From Nocardia bhagyanarayanae (GTDB lineage Bacteria; Actinomycetota; Actinomycetes; Mycobacteriales; Mycobacteriaceae), in the NCBI RefSeq assembly GCF_006716565.1, contig NZ_VFPG01000001.1, positions 3,968,001 to 4,032,000 of the forward strand: DNA of 64,000 nt, given 5' to 3'. Positions within the stretch are counted from its first letter, which is position 1, and every line of letters begins with the position of its first letter. This document shows, in pieces, positions 7,296 through 15,250 of the stretch. The notes beneath the pieces were generated by a model. That model worked only from the letters and a program-made list of their open reading frames with translations. It searched no databases and had not been told where the DNA came from. Made by a program: the position numbers and the translations under genes.

Positions 7296-8840
7296 TCAGC
7301 CCCGCACCGCATGCAGTCGCGGCAGCCGGACCGGTTCGATCACGGTGCGCCGCGCCACGTCGCGCGGATCGGTCCCCGGCAGCATGTCCGAACCCGCAAG
7401 CGCCGCTTCGGCCAGATCGACGAGCAACGGTGCGGCGCAACGCACCAGTACGTCCACCTGATGGCAGAAGTCGCCACCGTCGGCGACCGGCACGCGGTCC
7501 AGCCGGGCCAGCTGCTGGGTCAGCGTCTCGGCGACCCGGTTCAGGCTGAAGCCGGGCAGCTCGTAGGCGACCTCGAACCGCTCGACCATGCGCAGCGCCT
7601 CGGACCGGCCCCGATCCGAGATCGGCAGCGCACCGCGCCACACCCAGTCGTCGGCCTTGGCGGCCACCCGGTTCCACGGCTCCACCAGCCGGGTCTTGGT
7701 CAGCGCGACCAGTTCGTCGTGGCTGAAGCTGGTGCGCTGGAATTCCGGGCTGTTGCAGGCCAGGTGGAAGCGGATCAGGTCGCGCGGCGCCCGCGCCGCC
7801 AGGTCGCGGCCCCACACCAGGTGTCCGCGGCTTGTGGAGAACTTCTCGTGGCGCAGCTCGTAGAACTCGTTGGTGAGGAACAGTTTCGGCAGCGCGTAGT
7901 CGCCGAGGGCGAGCAGCATCGCCAGCCCCGAGATCCCGAACGGGTGGATGTTGTCGATGCCGAGGAAGTACACGACCCGCGCCGCGGCCTCGGGACGCCA
8001 CAGCGCGTCCTCCGAGCTCGGCTCCATGCCGCGGTTCTCGGCCGCGAGCATCGAGCAGTACATCGTCCAGGCGACCGGCTCGGCGTTCGGATTGACCACC
8101 TGCCCGGGCAGCTCCGGCGCCGGGATGCCCCAGGAGATCGGATAGGTGACCGGGAAGTCCGGCAGCGGACGGTCCAGCAGCTCGGCGACCACCTGCGCCG
8201 CGTGCGGGCGCAGCAGCCCCGCGGCCTCGGCGAAGTGGGCGCGCAGCCGCTCGCGGTAGTCCTCCATGGGGAGGACGAGCACCTCGACCTCGCGGATCTC
8301 CAACCGCTCCTCGGGGTTTCGCGTCGAGCGTGGATCGAGCAGTTCGCCCGCGGTCACCGCGTGCCCGCAGCTCTCGCACAATCCGGCGCAGCTGTCGGCG
8401 AGACAGACCGGGCAGCCGCCCGCGACGTGCCCGTCCACCAGGTATTCGCCGGTGCTCGGCGCGTACGGGAACGGCATCGGCCGCAACCGCAGCGCGCCTT
8501 TGGCCCGCAGTTCGGTGACGACCCTGGCGACATAGGAAGTGAAGCGCCGCTCCCATCCGGTGAAGGCGTCGACGGCGATGCCGAGCGCCGCCAGCGTCGC
8601 CTCGACCTCCTTGGCCGAGCGCTCGACGAGCGCCTGCGGCTCGATGCCGAGCCGGTGCGCGGTGGTGGTGACATAGGTGGAGGTGTCCTGCACGCCGGTG
8701 CCGAACAGCACCTGCCCGCCCGTCGCGCGGGCGTAGCGGGTGTAGACGTCGGCGGCGAGGAACGGACCCGCGATATGGCCGAGGTGCAGGTCGCCGTTGG
8801 CGGTCGGCGCGGGGGAGATGACGACGGTGGGGCCGTTCAC
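7296..8840 (-). CDS. Methionyl-tRNA-synthetase-like enzyme (hydrazine synthetase MetRS part)
   Basis: 514 residues. Class I aminoacyl-tRNA synthetase signatures are all visible: HLGH (residues 19-22), a KMSKS-like loop KFSTSRG (about residue 333) with Thr in place of the middle Lys, and a zinc knuckle CPVCLADSCAGLCESC (about residues 142-157). No tRNA-binding OB domain or other extra domain follows. A housekeeping MetRS would not sit between a cupin and an oxidase in a biosynthetic operon. Spb40-type hydrazine-forming enzymes join a cupin to just such a MetRS-like domain, which activates an amino acid for coupling to an N-hydroxy amino acid. The GTG start overlaps the cupin stop (GTGA 8837-8840). 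The amino acid used is unknown. Confidence 0.85.
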   Translation of the reverse strand: MNGPTVVISPAPTANGDLHLGHIAGPFLAADVYTRYARATGGQVLFGTGVQDTSTYVTTTAHRLGIEPQALVERSAKEVEATLAALGIAVDAFTGWERRFTSYVARVVTELRAKGALRLRPMPFPYAPSTGEYLVDGHVAGGCPVCLADSCAGLCESCGHAVTAGELLDPRSTRNPEERLEIREVEVLVLPMEDYRERLRAHFAEAAGLLRPHAAQVVAELLDRPLPDFPVTYPISWGIPAPELPGQVVNPNAEPVAWTMYCSMLAAENRGMEPSSEDALWRPEAAARVVYFLGIDNIHPFGISGLAMLLALGDYALPKLFLTNEFYELRHEKFSTSRGHLVWGRDLAARAPRDLIRFHLACNSPEFQRTSFSHDELVALTKTRLVEPWNRVAAKADDWVWRGALPISDRGRSEALRMVERFEVAYELPGFSLNRVAETLTQQLARLDRVPVADGGDFCHQVDVLVRCAAPLLVDLAEAALAGSDMLPGTDPRDVARRTVIEPVRLPRLHAVRG

Positions 8841-9253
8841 GATGACACCGAAACTTCCTGCGGCACAGCGTTGCTCGCCTTGATCGGCGACTCGGTCGAA
8901 TGCCTGCGCACGAATTCGGCCGACATGTCGGTGTCCCACCAGATCGCGTACCACTCGAAATCGGCGTCGCCGACGTTGCGGACGTGATGGGTGGTGCCGG
9001 GGAGCAGGTGGGCCAGGTCGCCCGCCACGAATTCGCGCCGCTCGCCGTCCACCTCGAGGACGGCGCGACCGGTCATCGCGATGAACAGTTCGTACTCGTG
9101 GTGGGCGTGCGCGGTGGAGACGTCGCCGGGACGCAGCACGCACCACGCCCCCTCGAACGGCGCGTTGAGCGCGGGCCAGGGCAGCAGACGCTCGGAGGCG
9201 ACGCCGTAGGCCTCGGTCAGGCCCTCCCGGTTCAGGCTGCGGATCTCGATCAT
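8837..9253 (-). CDS. Stand-alone cupin (hydrazine synthetase cupin part)
   Basis: 138 residues with one cupin barrel. Motif 1 gives metal ligands His49, His51 and Glu55 (HAHHEYE); motif 2 LPGTTHHVRN gives the fourth His, so a metal site is intact. In Spb40, Tri27-type and related hydrazine-forming enzymes the cupin and MetRS-like domains are one polypeptide, with the cupin promoting N-N bond formation by rearrangement of an ester intermediate. Here they are two genes joined only by a GTGA overlap. The ATG overlaps the N-hydroxylase stop (9250-9253). Confidence 0.85.
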   Translation of the reverse strand: MIEIRSLNREGLTEAYGVASERLLPWPALNAPFEGAWCVLRPGDVSTAHAHHEYELFIAMTGRAVLEVDGERREFVAGDLAHLLPGTTHHVRNVGDADFEWYAIWWDTDMSAEFVRRHSTESPIKASNAVPQEVSVSS

Positions 9254-10545
9254 GCCGTGCGGCTTTCCGGGAAGGCGCCCGCGGTGACGTGGCGGCGGTC
9301 GAGCATGTCGTCGACGATGTCCTGCGAGCGGTGCGCGAGCACGCTGATCAGGGTGTCGGAGATGCCGTGCGTCTGTTCGTTGACGCCCTGCAGATACACC
9401 GCGCCCCAGGCGGATTCGCCGAGATCGAGGCGGTAGCGGCGGCTCACCGAGACCTCGTCGAGCCCGAGTTCGTCCGCGAGATCACGGACCAGCGCGGGCA
9501 TCGTCTGCTCGTACCCGGTGCCGAGCAGCACCACGTCGCAGCGCAGCGGTTCGACCTTGCCGTTCTTGCGGTCGCGCAGCTCGAGCACCACCTCGTCGCC
9601 GTCCATCCTGGCGCCGGCCACCTCGGTCATCGAGCGGACCGTCGAGCGCTCCTGGCCGAGCATGCGCTGCTGGTAGAGCATGGCGTAGAGCTCGTCGAGG
9701 AAGGGCGGGGCCAGGCCGGCGTAGTTGGTCAGGTGCACCTCGTCGAGGATGCGGCCGCGCACGTCGGCCTCGGAGTGGTAGAACTCGTCGACGAAGGACG
9801 GGAAGAACAGCTCGTTGACGAACTTGCTCGTCTGGTAGTTCTGCAGGCCGATGGACCGCATGACGATGGTCGGCGCGCTGAGCGGCAGATCGGTGTGCAG
9901 CGCCATGAACATCTCCGCGGCGCTCTGCGCGCCGCCGATCACGACCGGGCGGATCGGCCGGTCGGTCGGCAGCTGCGCGACCCGGGTGCAGTACTGGGTG
10001 CTGTGAATCACCCGATCCTGGGGCAAGTTTTCGAAGACCTCGGGGATGTGCGCGTCGCGGCCGGTGCCGACGACCAAGTCCCGGCAGTCGACGGTGTCAC
10101 CGTCGGCGAGGGTGACGGTCCAGCCGACGAGCCTGCCGTCGCTGGTGCGCCGCGGCGCGATCCTGGTGACGCGGGCGTCGTAGCGCACCGAGACCCGCTC
10201 CAGCGAATGCGCGACCCACTGCTGGTAGTCCGACAGCTCCCAGCGGTAGGGGTTGAAGGTGGACAGGTTGACGAACTCGTCCAGGCGCTTGCGCTCGTAC
10301 AGGAAGTTGAGGAAGGAGAACCGGCTGCGCGGATTGCGCAGTGTCACCAGGTCTTTGAGGAACGACACCTGGCTGCGCGCCCACGGAAGCAACAGGTTGC
10401 GCTGCCATTTCACGTCGGGGTGCTGCTCGAGCAGCAGGGTCCGCTGGGCCAGCCGCGGCGCGTCGGATTCCTCGAGCGCGACAGCCAGCGCGAGGTTGGC
10501 GGGTCCGGCGCCGATGGCCAGGACGTCGACTTCGTGATCGCTCAC
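9250..10545 (-). CDS. Lysine/ornithine N-monooxygenase family (probable L-lysine N6-hydroxylase)
   Basis: 431 residues, first gene of the operon. The FAD motif GAGPAN is at residues 12-17, the lysine-hydroxylase segment WARSQVSFLKDLVTLRNP follows, the NADPH motif VVIGGAQSAAE is near residue 200, and the late motif LLGTGYEQTMP is present. These match IucD/SidA-type flavin N-hydroxylases. The GTG start (10545) has a GGTGGAAAT-type ribosome-binding site; the overlapping ATG at 10547 runs straight into a stop. Expected role: making N6-hydroxy-lysine (or N5-hydroxy-ornithine), the hydroxylamine that the cupin and MetRS-like pair condenses with an amino acid. There are no siderophore synthetase genes nearby, which argues against a siderophore role. 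Confidence 0.88.
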   Translation of the reverse strand: MSDHEVDVLAIGAGPANLALAVALEESDAPRLAQRTLLLEQHPDVKWQRNLLLPWARSQVSFLKDLVTLRNPRSRFSFLNFLYERKRLDEFVNLSTFNPYRWELSDYQQWVAHSLERVSVRYDARVTRIAPRRTSDGRLVGWTVTLADGDTVDCRDLVVGTGRDAHIPEVFENLPQDRVIHSTQYCTRVAQLPTDRPIRPVVIGGAQSAAEMFMALHTDLPLSAPTIVMRSIGLQNYQTSKFVNELFFPSFVDEFYHSEADVRGRILDEVHLTNYAGLAPPFLDELYAMLYQQRMLGQERSTVRSMTEVAGARMDGDEVVLELRDRKNGKVEPLRCDVVLLGTGYEQTMPALVRDLADELGLDEVSVSRRYRLDLGESAWGAVYLQGVNEQTHGISDTLISVLAHRSQDIVDDMLDRRHVTAGAFPESRTA

Positions 10546-10747
10546 ATTTCCACCTGAGTCTCGATGGGTATCAGTTGCTCCGACCCAGTGAATGCGCTGC
10601 GCGAGTTGACCGAAACCCGCGCGCCGATCCGCACGACAACCTGTCGACAGCGGGGCCGTCCGGCCGGTCTATCGCGCCTGACAGTCGATTGAATGTTTCT
10701 GCGGCACAGCACTGCCGATCAATTTCGCGCTCTGCTGAGCTGGCCAG
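10546..10747. promoter_or_regulatory. Divergent promoter region of the hydrazine-type operon and the peptide-binding lipoprotein gene
   Basis: About 200 bp without a gene lie between the N-hydroxylase GTG (minus strand) and the lipoprotein ATG (plus strand), so promoters for both must lie here. A TTGACC at 10606-10611 could be a plus-strand -35 element, but no convincing -10 was found at the right distance. No clear palindromic operator was seen. Confidence 0.45.
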
Positions 10748-12352
10748 ATGAGCACCTCGACCAGATCACTAGCGCTCCGCATCGCCGCGGGGATCACCGC
10801 CGTCGCGTCCGCCGCGTTGCTCACCGTCGCCTGCGGCGGCGAGCCCGCCGCGGACTCCTCGGATCGAGATATTCTGAGCTACAACGGGACCGAGCCGGAG
10901 AACCCGCTGATCCCGGGCGATGCCACCGAACGCGACAGCGTCAAGATCGTGAACGCGTTGTTCACCGGTCTCGTCGAATACGACACCGTCACCGCCGAAC
11001 CCCGCAACGCGGTGGCCGAATCCATCGTCACCGCCGACTCGCGTGTCTACACCGTCACCCTCGCTCCGGGCTGGACCTTCCACGACGGAACAGCGGTCAC
11101 CGCACAGAGTTTCGTGGACGCCTGGAACTACACCGCCTACGGGCCGAACGAACTGCAAGGCGCCACGTACCTGTCGCACATCCAGGGCTACGAGGCGCTG
11201 CGGGATGGTGCGGCGACCGGGTTCTCGGGTCTGCGGATCCTCGACGATCGCCGCTTCGAGGTCACCCTCTCGGCGCCGTTCTCGGCGTTCCCGACCCAGC
11301 TCGGCTACGCGGCGTTCTTCCCGCTGCCGAGCAGCTTCTTCGCCGACCGGGCCGCGTTCGAGGCCGAACCCGTCGGCAACGGCCCCTTCCGTTTCGTCTC
11401 GCACACCCCCGGCGAGAACATCGTCGTGCACCGGTACGAGGCCTACGGCGGCACGCGCAAGCCGCACATCGAGGGCGTGGAGTTCCGGTTCTACAAGGCC
11501 CTCGAGGACGCCTACGCCGACGTGGTGGCGAACGAACTGGACTATCTCGACTTCGTCCCCGCCGACGCGCTGGCGGGTGGCCGGTACAAGACCGAATTGT
11601 CCGGGCGGAACCTGTCGCACACCTACCTCGGCGTCCAGTCCGTCTCCTTCCCGCTCTACGACCCCCGGTACGCGGACCCGCGCCTGCGACAGGCGATCTC
11701 GATGGCGATCGACCGGAAGTACGTGGTGGACACGGCCTTCGACGGGGACAAGATCCTGGCCGACGGACTGGTGCCGTCCACGGTGCCGGGATACGTCGCC
11801 GGGCAGTGCGGGGAACTGTGCGAGTACCGCCCCGAGCGAGCGCGCGAGTTGTTCGAATCGACCGGCTTTCAAGGGCCGATCGAACTGACCTCCAACGACG
11901 ACTCGGCCAACCAAGTGTGGATGGACGCGGCCTGCGCGACGATCGGCAAGGCACTCGGCCGCGAATGTCGGTACGCGCCCGTGCCGACGTTCGGCGAATT
12001 CCGGACGCTGATCAACGACCGCCGCATGTCGACGATCTTCCGCTCCGGCTGGGTCGCCGACTACCCGTCCATCGAGAACTTCCTCAACCCGATCTTCCGC
12101 ACCGGCGCCGCGGTGAACGGCACCGGATACTCCAGCCCCGCGGTCGACGCCCTGCTCGCCGCCGCGGACGCCGCGCCGGCCGAGCGCGAGGGCTGGGTGC
12201 TGTACCAGCAGGCCGAGCGCCAGATCCTCCAGGACATGCCCGCGATCCCGCTGTGGTTCCAGAAGGTGCAGTCCGGCTGGTCGAACCGGACCAGGGACGT
12301 GGCCGTCTCGCAGCTGCTGCAACTGGATCTGTTCGCGGTCGAGATGGACTGA
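10748..12352 (+). CDS. Peptide/oligopeptide ABC transporter substrate-binding lipoprotein
   Basis: 534 residues. The N-terminus has Arg, a hydrophobic stretch and a lipobox LTVAC, so it is a lipoprotein. The body matches the SBP_bac_5 (OppA/DppA) family: NALFTGLVEYD, GWTFHDGTAVTAQSFVDAW, and the late DMPAIPLWFQ segment. No permease or ATPase gene is next to it, so it is an orphan binding protein or works with components encoded elsewhere. It is divergent from the hydrazine-type operon and may share control with it. A perfect terminator hairpin follows its stop. Confidence 0.88.
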   Translation: MSTSTRSLALRIAAGITAVASAALLTVACGGEPAADSSDRDILSYNGTEPENPLIPGDATERDSVKIVNALFTGLVEYDTVTAEPRNAVAESIVTADSRVYTVTLAPGWTFHDGTAVTAQSFVDAWNYTAYGPNELQGATYLSHIQGYEALRDGAATGFSGLRILDDRRFEVTLSAPFSAFPTQLGYAAFFPLPSSFFADRAAFEAEPVGNGPFRFVSHTPGENIVVHRYEAYGGTRKPHIEGVEFRFYKALEDAYADVVANELDYLDFVPADALAGGRYKTELSGRNLSHTYLGVQSVSFPLYDPRYADPRLRQAISMAIDRKYVVDTAFDGDKILADGLVPSTVPGYVAGQCGELCEYRPERARELFESTGFQGPIELTSNDDSANQVWMDAACATIGKALGRECRYAPVPTFGEFRTLINDRRMSTIFRSGWVADYPSIENFLNPIFRTGAAVNGTGYSSPAVDALLAAADAAPAEREGWVLYQQAERQILQDMPAIPLWFQKVQSGWSNRTRDVAVSQLLQLDLFAVEMD

Positions 12353-12364
12353 CCGGACACGACG

Positions 12365-12395
12365 AAGGCGGTGGCGTTTCGAACGCCACCGCCTT
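12365..12395 (+). terminator. Rho-independent terminator after the peptide-binding lipoprotein
   Basis: A perfect 14-bp stem (12365-12378 with 12382-12395), a three-base loop and a following T-rich run lie 13 bp after the stop codon. Confidence 0.9.
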
Positions 12396-12423
12396 TTCGT
12401 TTGTGCCGGAGGATGATTCGCCG

Positions 12424-12873
12424 CTAGTCGAGCGCGCTGACCGAGCCGCTGCTGTGCAGCCGCTGCGGCGTGATGACCAGGGCGGCGGAGAACAGCGCGG
12501 CGAACTCCGCCGGGGTGCCGAACATCGCGCCGATGCGTTCGGCGTACTTGGCCGCGTACCCGGGTTCCCGGTCCGCGGGCAGCGCATCGGGCGCGAGCTC
12601 GGCGGTGCCCTCCAGGCGCACGATGTCGCGGCCGATGTCGGTGACGTCGAGACCGAGGCTCACGTGCGGATTGGCGGCCACATTGCGCAGCTTCCGCTTG
12701 CCGGGCTGGCTGTAGACGAGGACCGTCTCGTCCTCGCGCAGCAGGAACCACACCGGCACACTGTCGGGCCTGCCGTCCGGGCGGACCGTGGTCAGCCACG
12801 CGATGAGATTGCCGCGCAGCCTGCCCTCGACGTGCGCGCGCCGACCGGAGGGAAGATGGGATGTCAGGTTCAT
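12424..12873 (-). CDS. Pyridoxamine-phosphate-oxidase-fold protein, F420/flavin-dependent type
   Basis: 149 residues. The split-barrel fold is recognised from WLTTVRPDGRPDSVPVWFL, the RKLRNVAANPHVSL strand-helix, and the AERIGAMFGTPAEFAALFS segment near the end. This is the arrangement of the Rv3369-like family of small actinobacterial proteins that bind F420 or a flavin. The ATG at 12873 was chosen over longer forms because the recognisable fold begins at once. Its substrate is unknown, and there is no sign that it belongs to the neighbouring operons. Confidence 0.75.
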   Translation of the reverse strand: MNLTSHLPSGRRAHVEGRLRGNLIAWLTTVRPDGRPDSVPVWFLLREDETVLVYSQPGKRKLRNVAANPHVSLGLDVTDIGRDIVRLEGTAELAPDALPADREPGYAAKYAERIGAMFGTPAEFAALFSAALVITPQRLHSSGSVSALD

Positions 12874-12940
12874 GGATGCCTTCGTCTCGTGCGAAAGTGC
12901 CTGTTCGGCAGCGGTTCTCGGGGGACGTGCGGATACGAGG

Positions 12941-14167
12941 CTAGCCGTCCGTAGCCGCTGTGTCGTCCGCCCGCATCCCCGCGTACGCGCACCAGGCCGC
13001 GACGAGCCCGAGCACACCGCACAGCGGCCAGATCCCCGCGCCGAGGCGATCCCACGCCAGCACGCCCAGCGTGGGGCCCAGCGCCATGCCGAGGCCGAAG
13101 GTGGCTTGATGGGTGCCGATGTAGCGAGCCTTCACCGCCGCGGGGAAGGTCGACGGGTAGGCGAACATGGTGGGGCCGTTGATCATCACGCCGAGCACGA
13201 ACACCACGGTGGCCAGCAGGATCGGCGCGGCGCCGTGCTCGGCGAAGGCGTATCCGGCCACGCCGAGCCCCATGATCGCGGTGCCCACCGCGCCGACCAG
13301 CGGCGCCCGCAGATGCTTGACGTAAGAGGTGATCTTCAGCTCGCACAGGATCAGCACCACCGAGGCCGTGACGAGCACCGCGCTGTACAGGCCCGTGGAG
13401 TGACCATCGGCGGTGATGTTCAGCGGCAGTGCGACGGTGTACTGCACGTAGATGATCGAGCCGATCAGCACCGAAGCCAGGAACAGCTGGTAGCGCCGGT
13501 CGCGCAGGATCACGCCGTAGCCGGTGCGCCGCTCGGTCGCCGGTTCCGGCGCGTCCTGCACCGCCGTCACGTTGGGCAGGAGCAGCAGCGCCAGCACCGC
13601 GTAGGTGAGGGCGGAGGCGGCGTCCAGCCACAGCAGCAGATTCCAGTCGATCAGGATCACCGCCGCGGCGATCAGCGGCGCCAGCGCCGCGCCCGCGTTG
13701 AGCGCGATGCGCATCATCGAAAAGCCCATCACCCGATGCTCTTCCGGCATCAGATCGCCGAGCATCAGCGCCGCCGCCGGTCGATAGGACTGGGTGACCA
13801 AGCCGGCCGCGCCGACCGCCGCGAGCAGCACCGCGAACATGCCCGGCGTCGCGAGCAGCGGGATCACCGCGAGCAGGATGGAGGATCCGGTCATCGCGGC
13901 GATGATGGTCGAGCGCGGGCCGAGCCGGTGGGTCAGCTCGCCGCCGAGCATGGTCCCGAACACCGCGCCCGCGCTGTAGGCGGTGAGCGTGAGACCGGCT
14001 TGGCCGATGCTGAATTCGCGATGCGTCAGGTAGAGCACCAGGAAGGTCTGCACGAAGGCGCCGAGCTGGTTCACCAGCACGCCGATGAGCAGGTAGACGA
14101 CCGGGCGCGGGGTCTGGCGCAGCGCGGCGAAAACGCCAGTGCGAGAGTCGGTTTCGATTGCGTTCAT
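12941..14167 (-). CDS. MFS exporter
   Basis: 408 residues with about 12 predicted membrane segments. The MFS motif-A-like loop lies between segments 2 and 3 (GGELTHRLGPR), and a long cytoplasmic loop with TERRTGYGVILRDRR lies at the centre. It resembles drug/H+ antiporters of actinobacteria. Its position a few kb from the hydrazine-type operon makes it a candidate exporter for that product, but the spacing and the gene between them leave this open. Confidence 0.8.
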   Translation of the reverse strand: MNAIETDSRTGVFAALRQTPRPVVYLLIGVLVNQLGAFVQTFLVLYLTHREFSIGQAGLTLTAYSAGAVFGTMLGGELTHRLGPRSTIIAAMTGSSILLAVIPLLATPGMFAVLLAAVGAAGLVTQSYRPAAALMLGDLMPEEHRVMGFSMMRIALNAGAALAPLIAAAVILIDWNLLLWLDAASALTYAVLALLLLPNVTAVQDAPEPATERRTGYGVILRDRRYQLFLASVLIGSIIYVQYTVALPLNITADGHSTGLYSAVLVTASVVLILCELKITSYVKHLRAPLVGAVGTAIMGLGVAGYAFAEHGAAPILLATVVFVLGVMINGPTMFAYPSTFPAAVKARYIGTHQATFGLGMALGPTLGVLAWDRLGAGIWPLCGVLGLVAAWCAYAGMRADDTAATDG

Positions 14168-14265
14168 CGTGAGTCCTTGGTCGCCGGGGCGGCAGAGGTG
14201 CGGGCAGTGCTTGGACTACTCGGCGTGGCAGCGCTTGGAGAGGTCGGCGCGGCCGCGCTTCGTCG

Positions 14266-14306
14266 GCTCAGCGCAGCAGCGCTCGTCAGCTCAGCGCAGC
14301 AGCGCT
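14266..14306. repeat. 18-bp direct repeat at the end of the isocitrate-lyase-family gene
   Basis: The 18 bases at 14266-14283 recur exactly at 14289-14306, 23 bp further on. The second copy overlaps the 3' end of the minus-strand gene that stops at 14291. The surrounding 80 bp is also made of similar GCGCTT/CAGCGC blocks, so this looks like local slippage duplication. Confidence 0.6.
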
Positions 14307-15121
14307 TCGACCGCGCCGAAGTCCAGCGCGTCCGCGAGTTCGGTGTAGGTGCCGGTGTCGAGCAGTTCGCGGGCGGCGGCCGCGGCCCGCGCGTAGGCGG
14401 CCTGGGCCAGCGCCGGTCCGAGGCTGACCCGGCGCACTCCCGCGGCGGCCAGGTCCGGCACGCTCGGCGCGCCCGGCCCGGTCATCACGTTCAGCGGAAT
14501 CGGCGATTTGCCCGCGAGATCGGTGAGCGTCGGCAGGTCGAGCAGGCCGGGGACGAACAGGCTGTCCGCGCCGGCTTCGGCATACTCCACCGCCCTGGCC
14601 AGCACCTCGTCGAAGCGGTCCTCGGGCGCGCCGATTCCGAACAGGTAGACGTCGGTGCGCGCGTTGATCACCAGTTCGGGCAGGCCGGCCTCGGTGGCCG
14701 CGGTGCGGGCGGCGCGCAACCGGTCGCGCTGTGCCGCGCGGTCGAACAGCGGCCCGACCGGCGCGGTGGAGTCCTCCACGTTGACGCCGACCGCGCCGAC
14801 GCCGACAACGGCGGCGACGGTGGCCGCGACGTCCTCCGGCGCGGGACCGTAGCCACCCTCCACGTCGGCGGTGACCGGCACGTCGACGGCCGCGACGATG
14901 CGGGCCACCTGGGCGACGGCCTCCTCCCGCGTCATCCGCTGGCCGTCGGTGCGGCCCAGCGCCCAGGCCACGGCCGCGCTGGTGGTGGCGATCACCTGGG
15001 CGCCCGCCTGCGCGATCACCGCGGCGCTGATCGGGTCCCATGCGTTGGGCAGCACGAATGTGCCTGCCACGTGCAGGTTTCGAAACGCGTTCGCCCGGCT
15101 CTGCTGGATCTCGTCCGCCAC
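14291..15121 (-). CDS. Isocitrate lyase / PEP mutase family protein
   Basis: 276 residues. The family core is visible: LPNAWDPISAAVIAQAGA at residues ~24-41, the Mg-binding segment VTADVEGGYG, and GVNVEDS. The isocitrate lyase motif KKCGH and the PEP-mutase loop EDK...KxNS are absent, so it is neither a true isocitrate lyase nor a phosphonate-forming mutase. Members of this branch cleave or hydrolyse 2-oxo or methyl-citrate-type acids (oxaloacetate hydrolase, 2-methylisocitrate lyase-like). The exact substrate is unknown. Confidence 0.82.
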   Translation of the reverse strand: MADEIQQSRANAFRNLHVAGTFVLPNAWDPISAAVIAQAGAQVIATTSAAVAWALGRTDGQRMTREEAVAQVARIVAAVDVPVTADVEGGYGPAPEDVAATVAAVVGVGAVGVNVEDSTAPVGPLFDRAAQRDRLRAARTAATEAGLPELVINARTDVYLFGIGAPEDRFDEVLARAVEYAEAGADSLFVPGLLDLPTLTDLAGKSPIPLNVMTGPGAPSVPDLAAAGVRRVSLGPALAQAAYARAAAAARELLDTGTYTELADALDFGAVEALLR

Positions 15122-15250
15122 GTCGGCTCCTTCTGAGTTGTTGTCCTGATCTGGTCGAACTCGACGAACCTAACCCCGGAATCGGCCGGATCGGCGCTGC
15201 CGGGAACCACCGCGGACAAACGAACGTCAATGCCGGACAACATGTTCGGC

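Noticed and set aside
9250..10545. Siderophore biosynthesis cluster
   Set aside because: An N-hydroxylase alone suggests it, but there are no NRPS, IucA/C or siderophore transport genes; the cupin, MetRS-like and DAO neighbours fit hydrazine formation.
14291..15121. Phosphonate biosynthesis (PEP mutase) gene
   Set aside because: The PEP-mutase loop motif is missing and no phosphonopyruvate decarboxylase or other phosphonate gene lies nearby.
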